Notes: generated from the sequence alone by a model not told the origin. A DNA stretch of 52,820 nucleotides from Carboxylicivirga caseinilyticus (GCA_025499705.1 JAFMVE010000043.1:1-52820), one strand, 5' to 3'. Shown: positions 34,644 to 43,503, numbered from the stretch's first letter. Numbers and translations are program-made.

Positions 34644-35993
34644 TTAGAGTTGATATTTTCTTAAACGACGATATAACGAAGCCCTTGTCAAACCTAAAAC
34701 ATCAGCTGTATGTGTTAAATTTCCTGATTTTAATCGGAGAACTTTATTAATTACCTCACGTTCTACATCTTCAAGATTATAACTGCTAAAGCTTATTTCA
34801 TCATCATCTTTAATATGAGCACGCTGACAAAGCTCTTCTTTTGTCAACCTGTCTCCTTCGGCCAGAATAACAGATTTTTCAATCACGTGTTGCAATTCTC
34901 TTACATTACCTGGCCAATCATAGTTTTGCATACAGGTAATGGCCGATTTTTCAATTTTAAGTAATGGTTTACGATAAAGTGCACAATACATCGATAAAAA
35001 GTAAGAAACTAAAACAGGTATATCTTCCTGCCTATCACGTAATGGAGGCAGCTCTATTTCAACTGTATTTAAACGATATAACAAATCGGTTCTGAACTCA
35101 CTGTCATCTACCATTTTGTGTAGCGATTTATTTGTTGCCGACACTAATCTGATATCAATAGGTTTTGATGTATTATCTCCAATCCTTGTTACTTCTCTTT
35201 TTTCAAGAACGGTTAATAATTTAGCCTGAACAGCTATATCAAGATTCCCTATTTCATCCAAAAAAATTGTTCCTCCATCGGCCATCTCAAACCTACCCAC
35301 CTTATCATTTCTTGCATCGGTGTACGATCCTTTTTTATGACCAAATAACTCATTTTCAATCAACGATTCATTGAATGCACCCATATCAACCGATATGAAT
35401 ATTTTATCACTACGCTTTGATTTCTGATGTATTGAATTAGCAACTAACTCTTTACCTGTTCCATTCTCACCTAAAATCAGCACATTCGCTTCCGAAGGTG
35501 CCACCTTATCAATAGTTCTTACTACCTCACGCATTTTTTCAGAATGATAGATAAACTCCCTTTTAGGAGGTATAAAGATATGATGACTTAATTCTTTTCC
35601 TTTACTCGAAGTTTCTTTTACAAACGAAAGAACCCTGTTGATTAGCTCTTTGTGTTCAAAACGGTTACTTATTACGTCAGCAGCACCTTCCTTCATTACT
35701 TTAACAGCAGAACTTAAATCATTAGGAGAGACCAGAAATACCACTTTAGCATCTGGATTAACCTTTAAGAGGTAGTGTAACACCCTGACACCCGATTCTA
35801 TATCAATACAATCACCATTACACGAAAAAGGTAGAACAACCACATCAACTATATTTGCATGCACAATCTTTGGTATCTGGCAAGGTGTTTTTGCAGTAAT
35901 AACCTTTTTCACATAATCTTTCAACATTCCTTCTATCCATTGAAGAACGTTTTTATCCTTTTCAACAACCAATACATTTCCCGATTTACCCAT
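34644..35993 (-). CDS. NtrC-type sigma-54 activator with degenerate receiver
   Basis: Sigma-54-dependent transcription activator of 449 residues. Residues about 1-125 have a CheY-like outline, but the phosphoacceptor position reads VVVLPFSC (Pro where Asp is expected) and the conserved Lys region reads SNRF. The AAA+ domain (about 140-370) has Walker A GENGTGKE, Walker B GGTIFLDEIG and DIRLVSATN; the sigma-54 loop is GSYTDA instead of GAFTGA. A Fis-type helix-turn-helix ends the protein (HTADVLGLTRASLYRRLRKY). No histidine kinase is adjacent. ATG 35993 is chosen over GTG 36002, three codons upstream. Targets are unknown. Confidence 0.92.
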   Translation of the reverse strand: MGKSGNVLVVEKDKNVLQWIEGMLKDYVKKVITAKTPCQIPKIVHANIVDVVVLPFSCNGDCIDIESGVRVLHYLLKVNPDAKVVFLVSPNDLSSAVKVMKEGAADVISNRFEHKELINRVLSFVKETSSKGKELSHHIFIPPKREFIYHSEKMREVVRTIDKVAPSEANVLILGENGTGKELVANSIHQKSKRSDKIFISVDMGAFNESLIENELFGHKKGSYTDARNDKVGRFEMADGGTIFLDEIGNLDIAVQAKLLTVLEKREVTRIGDNTSKPIDIRLVSATNKSLHKMVDDSEFRTDLLYRLNTVEIELPPLRDRQEDIPVLVSYFLSMYCALYRKPLLKIEKSAITCMQNYDWPGNVRELQHVIEKSVILAEGDRLTKEELCQRAHIKDDDEISFSSYNLEDVEREVINKVLRLKSGNLTHTADVLGLTRASLYRRLRKYQL

Positions 35994-36169
35994 AATTTCC
36001 ACTCATTGCACACAATTTAATACCCAAAGGTCTTAATTAGCAAGTGGTTTTTTCTGATTTAAAATTATAAGAATGACTAAATGCTAGTTATTAACACTTT
36101 AAAAAATCACAAATGTCTCAATTTATGAGTCGGATTAACATAAAAGGAAAAACCCTGTTTAAAATAACA

Positions 36170-38050
36170 TTACTCCTGATTCTCTTTTTCCTCAGTAATC
36201 ATTGAGTCGGTATCCCAGGCACAATCCATTTCGTTATAGGGATGTTTTTGTTGAAGTAAAAGAATATTTTCGATATGCTCCGAGAATTTACGGGTTTCCA
36301 TTATAAAATGTGGGTCATTCATTCCATATCGTTGACGAAGGTTATCCATAAATTTTCGGTCGAGATGTCTGAATGTTGTCGCAGCCCGGTGTACCCTGTA
36401 ATTACTCATACCCAAACTTCGCAAAGCATCCGAACCAAGAGCAACAGCAGAATCAAAAGTTTCCTGTCTGAAAGATTCAATCTTTTTATTGGCCAACTCA
36501 AGACCATGAGCCACATCAACGGCTCGTACAACCAATTTTAAATGAGGAAAATGTTTTACTGCCACATCAATGAGTTTATCTATTTGCTGTCTGTCTCCCA
36601 TCACAATAACCAGTACCTTTGCTTTAAGTGCTCCGGCGGCTTTTAACATATCTGCCTGCGTGATATCGCCGTAATAGATTTTATAACCAAATTTTTTCAA
36701 ATACTCTATATTGTGGGGATTGATGTCGATAATGGTTGTATTAATTCCATTGGCATTTAAAAAGCGTCCTAACACCATTCCAAATCTTCCAAATCCGGCC
36801 ATTATAACCGGATTACCCTCATCTACAATAGAATCCTGCTGTAATTCCTTTGCTTCTTTATGAGAAATTCGAGGTAATATGAAACGCTCATTCACAATAA
36901 ACAATAGCGGAGTAATAAGCATAGAAAGAGCTATCACAATCAGTAAAATGCCTGATGTAAATTCATCGTAAATGGCGTTTTGTGAAGCAAAAGCGACTAA
37001 AACAAATCCGAATTCACCAGCTTGTGACAAACTAAAAGTGAACAATAGATTTTGAGATGTACTAAGTTTAAAGATCCGCCCTAGGACGAATAAAACGATA
37101 AACTTTATACAAATGAGCAATACTAATAATCCAATTATTAAACCAACATGATCCAAAAACAAATTAAAGTTGATACTCGCCCCCACAGAAATGAAAAATA
37201 AGCCCAACAACAAACCTTTGGAAGGTTCAAGATTGTTTTCCAGTTCATATCTGTATTCACTGTTAGCCAGAACCACACCTGCTAAAAAAGTACCCAACGC
37301 AGGAGATAAACCAACTGCATCCATACCAATGGCTACCCCAATAACCATTAAAAGAGCTGTTGCCGTAAATAACTCCCTTAAACCGGTATCTGCAATATAC
37401 TTGAATAAATAATGTGCTACATAACGACCTCCAATCACAATAATTCCAACAGCCAACATAATTAACAGCAAATTTTTCCAGCCTTCATTTGTTAAAACTG
37501 TTGTATCAGCAACAGTTGAAGTAGCCACCTGATTAGCCAATAAAGCCAGTATAGCAAAGATTGGCACTACCGCAATATCCTGCATTAATAACACAGAAAA
37601 ACCATGTCGCCCGGCTCTTGTTTGTAATAATCCCTTCTCTGATAAGGTTTGCAAAACAATGGCTGTTGACGAGAGTGCCAATATGAGTCCGGTTGTAATG
37701 GCTTGAGCAAAATTTAACCAGAAAAGAGATGAAATGAGCACTATAATACCAGCAGTAACACCAATTTGCAACCCTCCCAAACCAAATATCAAACGCTTCA
37801 TACGCCAGAGCATACTTGGATGTAGTTCCAATCCAATCAGGAATAACATGATAACCACTCCAAATTCAGCAAAATGCATCACATCAGCATCTTCAGCACC
37901 TACAAGTCCTAAAGCAAATGGACCAATAACAATACCTGCAATTAAATAACCCAATACTGATCCTAAACCAATCTTTTTTGCAATGGGAACTGACACAACG
38001 GCTGCCAGCAAATACACCATCATATCAAAGAATATTGTATCTAAATGCAT
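36170..38050 (-). CDS. KefC-type CPA2 K+/H+ antiporter with TrkA-N domain
   Basis: Monovalent cation:proton antiporter-2 protein of 626 residues: about 12 membrane helices (residues 1-395, with GLELHPSMLW and the GVVLANSEYRYELE region) and a cytosolic KTN/TrkA-N domain (VIMAGFGRFGMVLGRFL near 417, then YYGDITQADML). The region after it (RQETFDSAVALGSDALRSLG) resembles E. coli KefC, which is opened by glutathione adducts to acidify the cytoplasm during electrophile stress. The gene starts one base after the kefF-like stop, so the two form a tight operon. Many Bacteroidota lack glutathione, so the gating ligand is open. Confidence 0.92.
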   Translation of the reverse strand: MHLDTIFFDMMVYLLAAVVSVPIAKKIGLGSVLGYLIAGIVIGPFALGLVGAEDADVMHFAEFGVVIMLFLIGLELHPSMLWRMKRLIFGLGGLQIGVTAGIIVLISSLFWLNFAQAITTGLILALSSTAIVLQTLSEKGLLQTRAGRHGFSVLLMQDIAVVPIFAILALLANQVATSTVADTTVLTNEGWKNLLLIMLAVGIIVIGGRYVAHYLFKYIADTGLRELFTATALLMVIGVAIGMDAVGLSPALGTFLAGVVLANSEYRYELENNLEPSKGLLLGLFFISVGASINFNLFLDHVGLIIGLLVLLICIKFIVLFVLGRIFKLSTSQNLLFTFSLSQAGEFGFVLVAFASQNAIYDEFTSGILLIVIALSMLITPLLFIVNERFILPRISHKEAKELQQDSIVDEGNPVIMAGFGRFGMVLGRFLNANGINTTIIDINPHNIEYLKKFGYKIYYGDITQADMLKAAGALKAKVLVIVMGDRQQIDKLIDVAVKHFPHLKLVVRAVDVAHGLELANKKIESFRQETFDSAVALGSDALRSLGMSNYRVHRAATTFRHLDRKFMDNLRQRYGMNDPHFIMETRKFSEHIENILLLQQKHPYNEMDCAWDTDSMITEEKENQE

Positions 38051-38051
38051 C

Positions 38052-38642
38052 TTAGTCGTTTAAGTATTCGTTAGCAAACATGTTATTTTTAATCTCCTTC
38101 AAAGGTTGTTTTCCATCGCGCAACAAAGAGATAAGCTTAATATAGTCCATCTTAGCTATGTCCAGATCTCTTTCGCTCATTAAATGTGTTCCGTGAAAAA
38201 CCATTGGTGGTATATACGTCATCTGACATAATGTGGAAGCCTGTTTGTATGGAAGTAGAAACTGAGTTATAGGATAATGATTATGTCCCTTGTAATCATA
38301 GGTATCTTTTGATCCACCAGTGGTAATTACCGACATACTGAATTTACCTTTCAGTGCTTCACCGGTGCGACCGTAGGCAAAACCATGTTCCAAAACCAAA
38401 TCAAACCATTCCTTTAAAATAGCTGGTGCACTATACCAGTAAAAAGGGTGCTGCCAAATGATGAGATCGTGTTGTAGTAACAGATCCTGCTCTCGTTTAA
38501 TATCAATAAAAAAGTCAGGATACTCTTCGTATAAATCATGAAAGGTTACCCCACTCATTTTTTTCACAGCCTGAACAAGAGCACTATTTACTCTTGACTT
38601 ATGTGGTAATGGATGGGCAAAAAGTATCAGAATCTTTCTCAT
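38052..38642 (-). CDS. KefF/KefG-like NAD(P)H oxidoreductase
   Basis: Flavodoxin-fold quinone oxidoreductase of 196 residues (NQO1/KefF group). Seen: ILILFAHPLPHKSRVN (FMN phosphate loop), QHDLIIWQHPFYWYSAPAILKEWFD and the TTGGSKDTY segment. In E. coli KefF/KefG bind KefC/KefB and are needed for full efflux activity. Immediate position before kefC supports that role. The start is ATG 38642; a longer frame from 38669 adds nine residues not expected in the family. Confidence 0.92.
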   Translation of the reverse strand: MRKILILFAHPLPHKSRVNSALVQAVKKMSGVTFHDLYEEYPDFFIDIKREQDLLLQHDLIIWQHPFYWYSAPAILKEWFDLVLEHGFAYGRTGEALKGKFSMSVITTGGSKDTYDYKGHNHYPITQFLLPYKQASTLCQMTYIPPMVFHGTHLMSERDLDIAKMDYIKLISLLRDGKQPLKEIKNNMFANEYLND

Positions 38643-38670
38643 AAACTTATATTTTGCATTAAAATACAAG

Positions 38671-38697
38671 AAAAGCCTTTCTTTTGGAAGGGCTTTT
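38671..38697 (-). terminator. Terminator between the SOD and kefF genes
   Basis: AAAAGCCTTTC (38671-38681) pairs with GAAGGGCTTTT (38687-38697) with one T-G pair. It separates the SOD gene from the downstream kefFC operon and would act on either strand because of the A/T-rich stem base. Confidence 0.7.
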
Positions 38698-38726
38698 AAA
38701 AGTTTATGATTGGAAAATTAAATGTA

Positions 38727-39467
38727 TTAACCTAACCACTCTCCTTTCAATGCTTTTTCGAAACGCTTACTTACTGTTTTCCAATTCACAACACTCCAGA
38801 AAGCGGCTATATAATCACCACGCTTATTCTGGTAGTTAAGATAGTAGGCATGCTCCCAAACATCGAGTGTCATCAAAGGAATACCTTTAACTTCTGCCAA
38901 ATCCATCAAAGGATTATCCTGATTTGGTGATGAGACTACTTTTAAGCTTTTATCATCAGTGAGTATTAACCATGCCCAACCACTACCAAAACGAGTTTTA
39001 GCTGCCTTCGAAAACTCTTCTTTAAATGCATCAAAAGAATTAAAATCCTTTACTATGTGACTTAATAAACGAGCTGAAGGCTCACTTTTTTCAGGACTAA
39101 GATTTTCCCAGAATAGCATATGATTATAATATCCTCCCCCATTATTTCTAATACCCGTGTCATGCTTTGAAACTTCAGCAAAGATATCGCGCATTGCCAT
39201 TGTTTCAAGAGGTGAATCTTCAATAGCGGCAGTGAACTTTTTAAAGTATCCTCTATGATGTTTATCGTAGTGCAACTCCATAGTTTCAGCATCAATATAT
39301 GGCTCCAGCTCATTATACTGATATGGTAAAGCAGGGAAGAAATGACCAGATATCGGACTACTTTTTTGTTCACCTGATTGAGAAGCACCTTGTTTGCTTC
39401 CTCCGGCTGTTGTGCATGCACCTACAGTTCCGAGTCCCAGTAAACTAATAAATTGTCTTCTTTCCAT
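38727..39467 (-). CDS. Exported Fe/Mn superoxide dismutase with Tat-like lipoprotein signal
   Basis: Superoxide dismutase of 246 residues, of which about 42 are an N-terminal extension. That extension begins MERRQFISLLG (twin-arginine-like) and has a lipobox VGAC (Cys18) followed by a Ser/Gly/Gln linker. The catalytic part has the usual ligands: His66 in ELHYDKHH, the His in YYNHMLFW, and Asp and His in DVWEHAYY. The position that is Gln in Fe-SODs is Gly here (NNGGGYYNH), and Gln appears in NQDNPLM, the Mn-type pattern. So it is probably Mn-dependent or cambialistic, anchored outside the cytoplasm. Both metal and export route are inferred. Confidence 0.92.
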   Translation of the reverse strand: MERRQFISLLGLGTVGACTTAGGSKQGASQSGEQKSSPISGHFFPALPYQYNELEPYIDAETMELHYDKHHRGYFKKFTAAIEDSPLETMAMRDIFAEVSKHDTGIRNNGGGYYNHMLFWENLSPEKSEPSARLLSHIVKDFNSFDAFKEEFSKAAKTRFGSGWAWLILTDDKSLKVVSSPNQDNPLMDLAEVKGIPLMTLDVWEHAYYLNYQNKRGDYIAAFWSVVNWKTVSKRFEKALKGEWLG

Positions 39468-39589
39468 AAGTTATATCGGTTTATCAAAATATTTGATTAA
39501 TCTGTCAATACTAATCAAAGCCACTTAAAAACCTTTAAAAGGTTCAGCTGCAGCCTATTTACAAATAACACGTTTAACAGTTTTTTGTT

Positions 39590-39597
39590 TAGTTTTG
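39590..39597 (+). promoter_or_regulatory. -7 promoter box of the TPR-PD40 gene
   Basis: TAGTTTTG (TAnnTTTG), 70 bases before ATG 39667. This is a longer leader than for the other genes here. No good -33 element seen. Confidence 0.4.
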
Positions 39598-39666
39598 TCA
39601 CTTAATGTTTTCACATTTCAAAGCAAATTATTTTCTTTAAACTCGTGCATTACAATAACCTGAATA

Positions 39667-41208
39667 ATGAAACACACCTTTTTACTTATTTTTACTTGTT
39701 TATTAAGTATAAGTCTTTTTGCGCAAACCAATTACAAAAAACGTGCTGACGACTATTACAAATACTATAATTACCAAAGAGCATTAAAGGATTACCAGCG
39801 CCTTTACAGGAAAGATAAAGACAATGCAGAACTGCTTACTCTGATTTCGAACTGCATAATAAAAGATAATACTCTTAGAGAAGAAGCTATCCCCTACCTT
39901 GAAAAGTTACTGGAATTAAAGCCTAATGATATTGAAGGCAATTTTAATTTTGCTTTAGCTCTTTATCATGGACATGAGTTTGAAAAATCGGAGAATTACC
40001 TCAGAAAAAATGAAAGTTTATTCGCAAGTAATGCTGAATTCAAGAAAAAAACTGAATTACTCCTAAACAATATTCAAAACGCTAAGGCATTGATGCAAAA
40101 CCCCGTGGATGTTAGTTTTATCAATCTGGGTGAAAATATTAATACAGCGCGTAACGAAATTAATCCTTTTGTTACCGTTGATGAACAAACACTATTTTTT
40201 TCATCAGATAAGAAATACAATAGTTTTGCAGGTATATACTATTTCAATGTTTATGTATCAGAAATGAGTCAAAACATACATCAAAATGCTAAAATTATTG
40301 GTTCGAAGGTAAATAGTATTTACGATGAAATGGTTGCAGGAATAGAACCTAGTGGTAAAATGCTGATGGTTTATCACAACCGTATGAAAGAAGACAAAAT
40401 GGCCTACGCCAATTACAATGGCAAATACAATTTTGATTTACTCCAGGATTTTGGTAATCCGTTAGATGGAAAAGGTTCGGAATTTGGAGTTTGGTTTTCG
40501 ACTGGTGGCGATACGATAGTGTTTTCAGGAGACTCAGATTATGGTGATACTGATCTATATTATGCCATTAAACTTCCGGATAGCAACTGGGGACCTGTTC
40601 GCGAACTACCCGGTAAAATTAATTCGAGATACAATGAAAATTTCCCGGTATTATCAGAAGATGGTAAACGAATTTATTTTTCATCCGACAATGAGCATTC
40701 GATGGGTGGATATGACCTTTTTTACTCTGATTTAGACACAAAGACTGGAGAATGGAGCGAACCTGTTAACATGGGTTATCCGATTAATGACACGTATGAT
40801 AATTACAATATATCATGGGTATATGGCAAACGACATGCATATGTTTCAGCCATCCGACCAGAAGGACTTGGTGGACGTGACATCTACAAAGTTGTTTTCA
40901 ACGAAAAAGATCCCTTTAATTACATCATTAAAGCTGATATAAGATTTGAAAGTGAACAAGGGTTGATAATTCCATCATCGCGACCACGGGTAACCATTAC
41001 CGATACATTAAACAATTTGGTGGGACAATACAGAGCTTCTGCTGATTCGGCAAAATTCATTATGGCGCTGACTCCCGGATCATATATTGTAAATATAGAA
41101 GGCGAAGGATTACCTGAATTTAGTCAACCTTTTGTAATCCCAGAAAAATGGTACAACACCAAAGCTGATAACTTCTTGTTTGTCATTCGAAAAAAAGAAG
41201 ACGAATAA
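39667..41208 (+). CDS. Exported TPR and PD40-propeller protein (PorE-like without OmpA domain)
   Basis: Periplasmic protein of 513 residues. The signal peptide ends at LFAQ (residue 20). TPR-like helices follow (YYKYYNYQRALKDYQRLY, then AIPYLEKLLELKPNDIEGNFNFALALYHG). Residues about 155-415 are PD40/WD40-like blades with repeated FFSSD / YFSSDN / GGYDLFYS motifs, and a C-terminal beta-sandwich-like domain follows (about 425-513). This order resembles PorE of the type IX secretion system, but the C-terminal OmpA peptidoglycan-binding domain is absent. A T9SS or envelope role is inferred only from architecture. Confidence 0.8.
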   Translation: MKHTFLLIFTCLLSISLFAQTNYKKRADDYYKYYNYQRALKDYQRLYRKDKDNAELLTLISNCIIKDNTLREEAIPYLEKLLELKPNDIEGNFNFALALYHGHEFEKSENYLRKNESLFASNAEFKKKTELLLNNIQNAKALMQNPVDVSFINLGENINTARNEINPFVTVDEQTLFFSSDKKYNSFAGIYYFNVYVSEMSQNIHQNAKIIGSKVNSIYDEMVAGIEPSGKMLMVYHNRMKEDKMAYANYNGKYNFDLLQDFGNPLDGKGSEFGVWFSTGGDTIVFSGDSDYGDTDLYYAIKLPDSNWGPVRELPGKINSRYNENFPVLSEDGKRIYFSSDNEHSMGGYDLFYSDLDTKTGEWSEPVNMGYPINDTYDNYNISWVYGKRHAYVSAIRPEGLGGRDIYKVVFNEKDPFNYIIKADIRFESEQGLIIPSSRPRVTITDTLNNLVGQYRASADSAKFIMALTPGSYIVNIEGEGLPEFSQPFVIPEKWYNTKADNFLFVIRKKEDE

Positions 41209-41270
41209 CCGAAAAGCAGATAAGTTTTGAATTTATCCTTCAATAGTAATGGTAAAAGGGTGAATTACTC

Positions 41271-41278
41271 TATTTTTG
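41271..41278 (+). promoter_or_regulatory. -7 promoter box of the DnaQ-like exonuclease gene
   Basis: TATTTTTG (TAnnTTTG), 24 bases before ATG 41302. The leader would be about 19 bases. Confidence 0.45.
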
Positions 41279-41301
41279 TGTTTCAACTATAAAAAATAAG
41301 A

Positions 41302-42072
41302 ATGAAACTCCAGCTTAAAAACCCCATTGTATTTTTCGATTTGGAAACTACCGGAATTAATATTGCTAACGATCGTATTGTTGAAATAGCTCTTTTAAAA
41401 GTCAGCGTAGATGGAAAAGAAGAATCGTTTTGCTACAAGATAAATCCTGAAATGCCAATTCCGGCTGAATCAACAGCTATTCACGGCATCACAGATGAAG
41501 ATGTAAAAGATGCCCCTACCTTTAAAAAATTGGGTAAAGAGATAGCAAAAATAATGGAAGGCTGCGATATTGGCGGATTCAATTCTAACAAATTTGATGT
41601 ACCACTTTTGGCTGAGGAATTCATTAGGGCTGAGATTGATTTTGATATGAAAAAGCGCAAGTTTGTTGACGTTCAAACCATCTTTCATAAGATGGAGAAA
41701 CGTACTCTTTCGGCCGCCTATAAATTTTATTGCGAAAAAGATCTGGAAGACGCTCACACTGCTGAAGCAGACACAAGAGCTACCTATGAAGTTTTGCTTG
41801 CTCAATTAGATCGCTACCCCGAATTGGAAAATGATGTTGAATTTTTAAATACTTTCTCTTCGTTTAATAAAAATGCTGATTTTATTGGGCGTATCATTTT
41901 TAACGATAAGGGAGAAGAAGTATTTAACTTTGGAAAATACAAAGGTCAATCTGTTGAAAAAGTATTGGAGAAAGATCCATCGTATTATGGTTGGATGATG
42001 AACGGTGATTTCCCACTTTTTACAAAAAAAGTACTGACAAATATTAAGTTAAGAGGTTTTAACAAGAAGTAG
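41302..42072 (+). CDS. DnaQ-like 3'-5' exonuclease with ExoX-type C-terminus
   Basis: DEDD-family exonuclease of 256 residues. Exo I is FFDLETTG (Asp and Glu ligands near residues 13-15), Exo II is GFNSNKFDVPLL, and Exo III is AHTAEADTRATYEVL (His and Asp). The C-terminal 45 residues, VFNFGKYKGQSVEKVLEKDPSY, fit the small ExoX-like C-terminal domain. It is a stand-alone proofreader-like nuclease and not the polymerase III epsilon subunit of known operons. The FAH-family gene starts 18 bases after its stop, likely co-transcribed. Confidence 0.92.
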   Translation: MKLQLKNPIVFFDLETTGINIANDRIVEIALLKVSVDGKEESFCYKINPEMPIPAESTAIHGITDEDVKDAPTFKKLGKEIAKIMEGCDIGGFNSNKFDVPLLAEEFIRAEIDFDMKKRKFVDVQTIFHKMEKRTLSAAYKFYCEKDLEDAHTAEADTRATYEVLLAQLDRYPELENDVEFLNTFSSFNKNADFIGRIIFNDKGEEVFNFGKYKGQSVEKVLEKDPSYYGWMMNGDFPLFTKKVLTNIKLRGFNKK

Positions 42073-42090
42073 TTTTTTAAATTCAGTAGT

Positions 42091-42702
42091 ATGAAAATTT
42101 TATGCATTGGTCGCAATTACGTTGATCACATTAAAGAGCTGAACAACCAGATGCCAGCCGAACCTGTGATTTTTTCAAAACCCGACTCGGCGCTATTACT
42201 GAAAAATCGCCCATTCTTTATTCCCGATTTTGCTCAAGATTTTCATCATGAAGTAGAAGTTGTGGTGAAGATCAACCGAATAGGTAAAAACATTGCTCCT
42301 GAATTTGCCCATCGTTATTACGACGAGGTTGCCTTGGGTATTGATTTTACGGCACGTGACCTACAATCGAAGCTGAAAGAAAAAGGATTGCCCTGGGAAA
42401 AAGCAAAAGCTTTTGATGGTTCAGCAGTGTTATCGGAATTTGTATCAACAGACGAATTCGAAAACATTCAAAACATAGATTTCAAACTGGATGTAAACGG
42501 AGAAACCCGTCAGCAAGGAAATACCTCTTTAATGATTTATCCTATAGACCAAATCATTGCTCATGTTTCGCAATACTTTACTCTTAAAATAGGAGATTTG
42601 ATTTATACTGGAACTCCTGCAGGCGTTGGCCCAGTAAAAATCAATGATCGATTACAAGGTTATTTAGGAGATAAAATGATGTTCGACTTTTTGATAAAAT
42701 AA
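42091..42702 (+). CDS. Fumarylacetoacetate hydrolase-family protein (acylpyruvase-like)
   Basis: FAH-fold enzyme of 203 residues. Seen: CIGRNYVDHIKELNN at the N-terminus, PVIFSKPDSALL, the metal-binding Glu residues in FHHEVEVVVKI, GIDFTARDLQ with its Asp, and the YTGTPAGVGP loop. The short length matches YcgM/FAHD1 proteins, which cleave acylpyruvates or decarboxylate oxaloacetate. A role on oxaloacetate would fit carboxylic-acid metabolism, but this is only a possibility. A large hairpin terminator follows. Confidence 0.9.
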   Translation: MKILCIGRNYVDHIKELNNQMPAEPVIFSKPDSALLLKNRPFFIPDFAQDFHHEVEVVVKINRIGKNIAPEFAHRYYDEVALGIDFTARDLQSKLKEKGLPWEKAKAFDGSAVLSEFVSTDEFENIQNIDFKLDVNGETRQQGNTSLMIYPIDQIIAHVSQYFTLKIGDLIYTGTPAGVGPVKINDRLQGYLGDKMMFDFLIK

Positions 42703-42746
42703 CTGACAAGCAACGGACCGGAGCTCAAAGTCCGATAAGTTATACA

Positions 42747-42798
42747 GGATCGCATCTTGGCAGCCATTTTGGATGACAGATGTGATCCTTTTACTTTA
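42747..42798 (+). terminator. Terminator after the FAH-family gene
   Basis: GGATCGCATCT (42747-42757) pairs with AGATGTGATCC (42778-42788), with one G-T pair, a 20-base loop and then TTTTACTTT. Confidence 0.75.
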
Positions 42799-42833
42799 AT
42801 TGAATCCAAAGTAAAATCTTCTCAAACCACACC

Positions 42834-43391
42834 TCATTCTTTATACCTGAAACAAGTTGTTAAATGATCATTTATCATACCAGCCGCTTGCATAAAGGCA
42901 TAACAAATGGTAGGTCCTACAAAAGCAAAACCTTCTTTTTTCAAAGCCTTACTCATTGCAATTGATTCGGGCGATGTAGCAGGTAATTCTTTTGAATCGG
43001 AATAATGATTTTTTATGGTCTGATGACCGGTAAACTGCCAGATATATTTATCAAATGAGCCATGCTCTTTTTGAATACGCAAAAAGGCTTTGGCATTTTT
43101 AATGGTGGCCACAATCTTTTGCCTGTTGCGTATAATGGATTCATCCTGCATCAATTCCTCAACCTTTGCATTATCGTAATTAGCAATTTTAACTGCATTA
43201 AAGCCATCAAAAGCCCGCCTGAACCCTTCCCTTTTCTTAAGAATGGTTGACCAGCTTAAACCTGCCTGAAAAGCATCAAGAACCATGAACTCAAATAATT
43301 TATCGTCATCGTGCAAAGGCACACCCCATTCTTCATCATGGTATTTCTGCATTAATTCTGTTTGATCAACCCAGTTGCATCGTGTTTTCAT
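42834..43391 (-). CDS. tag: DNA-3-methyladenine glycosylase I
   Basis: Base-excision repair enzyme of 185 residues that removes 3-methyladenine from DNA. Family features: RCNWV with Cys4, YHDEEWGVPLHDD with His17 and the DNA-contact Glu/Trp, DAFQAGLSW, and the C-terminal zinc ligands in NDHLTTCF (His and Cys). Length is typical. Monocistronic; a palindromic repeat cluster lies just upstream. Confidence 0.95.
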   Translation of the reverse strand: MKTRCNWVDQTELMQKYHDEEWGVPLHDDDKLFEFMVLDAFQAGLSWSTILKKREGFRRAFDGFNAVKIANYDNAKVEELMQDESIIRNRQKIVATIKNAKAFLRIQKEHGSFDKYIWQFTGHQTIKNHYSDSKELPATSPESIAMSKALKKEGFAFVGPTICYAFMQAAGMINDHLTTCFRYKE

Positions 43392-43435
43392 AGAATCGTT
43401 CTAGATGATAAATGTTTAATGCATTAATAATTTAA

Positions 43436-43480
43436 CATAGCACTTACGTACTATGCTGCTACAAACGTCCCTTCGGGACT
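43436..43480. repeat. Palindromic intergenic repeat, copy 1
   Basis: About 45 bases combining an imperfect palindrome (CATAGCAC...GTACTATG) with the mini-hairpin GTCCC-TTC-GGGAC. A diverged copy lies at 43575-43620 in the same orientation. It resembles the short REP-like repeats scattered in Bacteroidota intergenic DNA. Confidence 0.6.
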
Positions 43481-43503
43481 GTAAAATGGCTTTCCTTTAA
43501 ATA

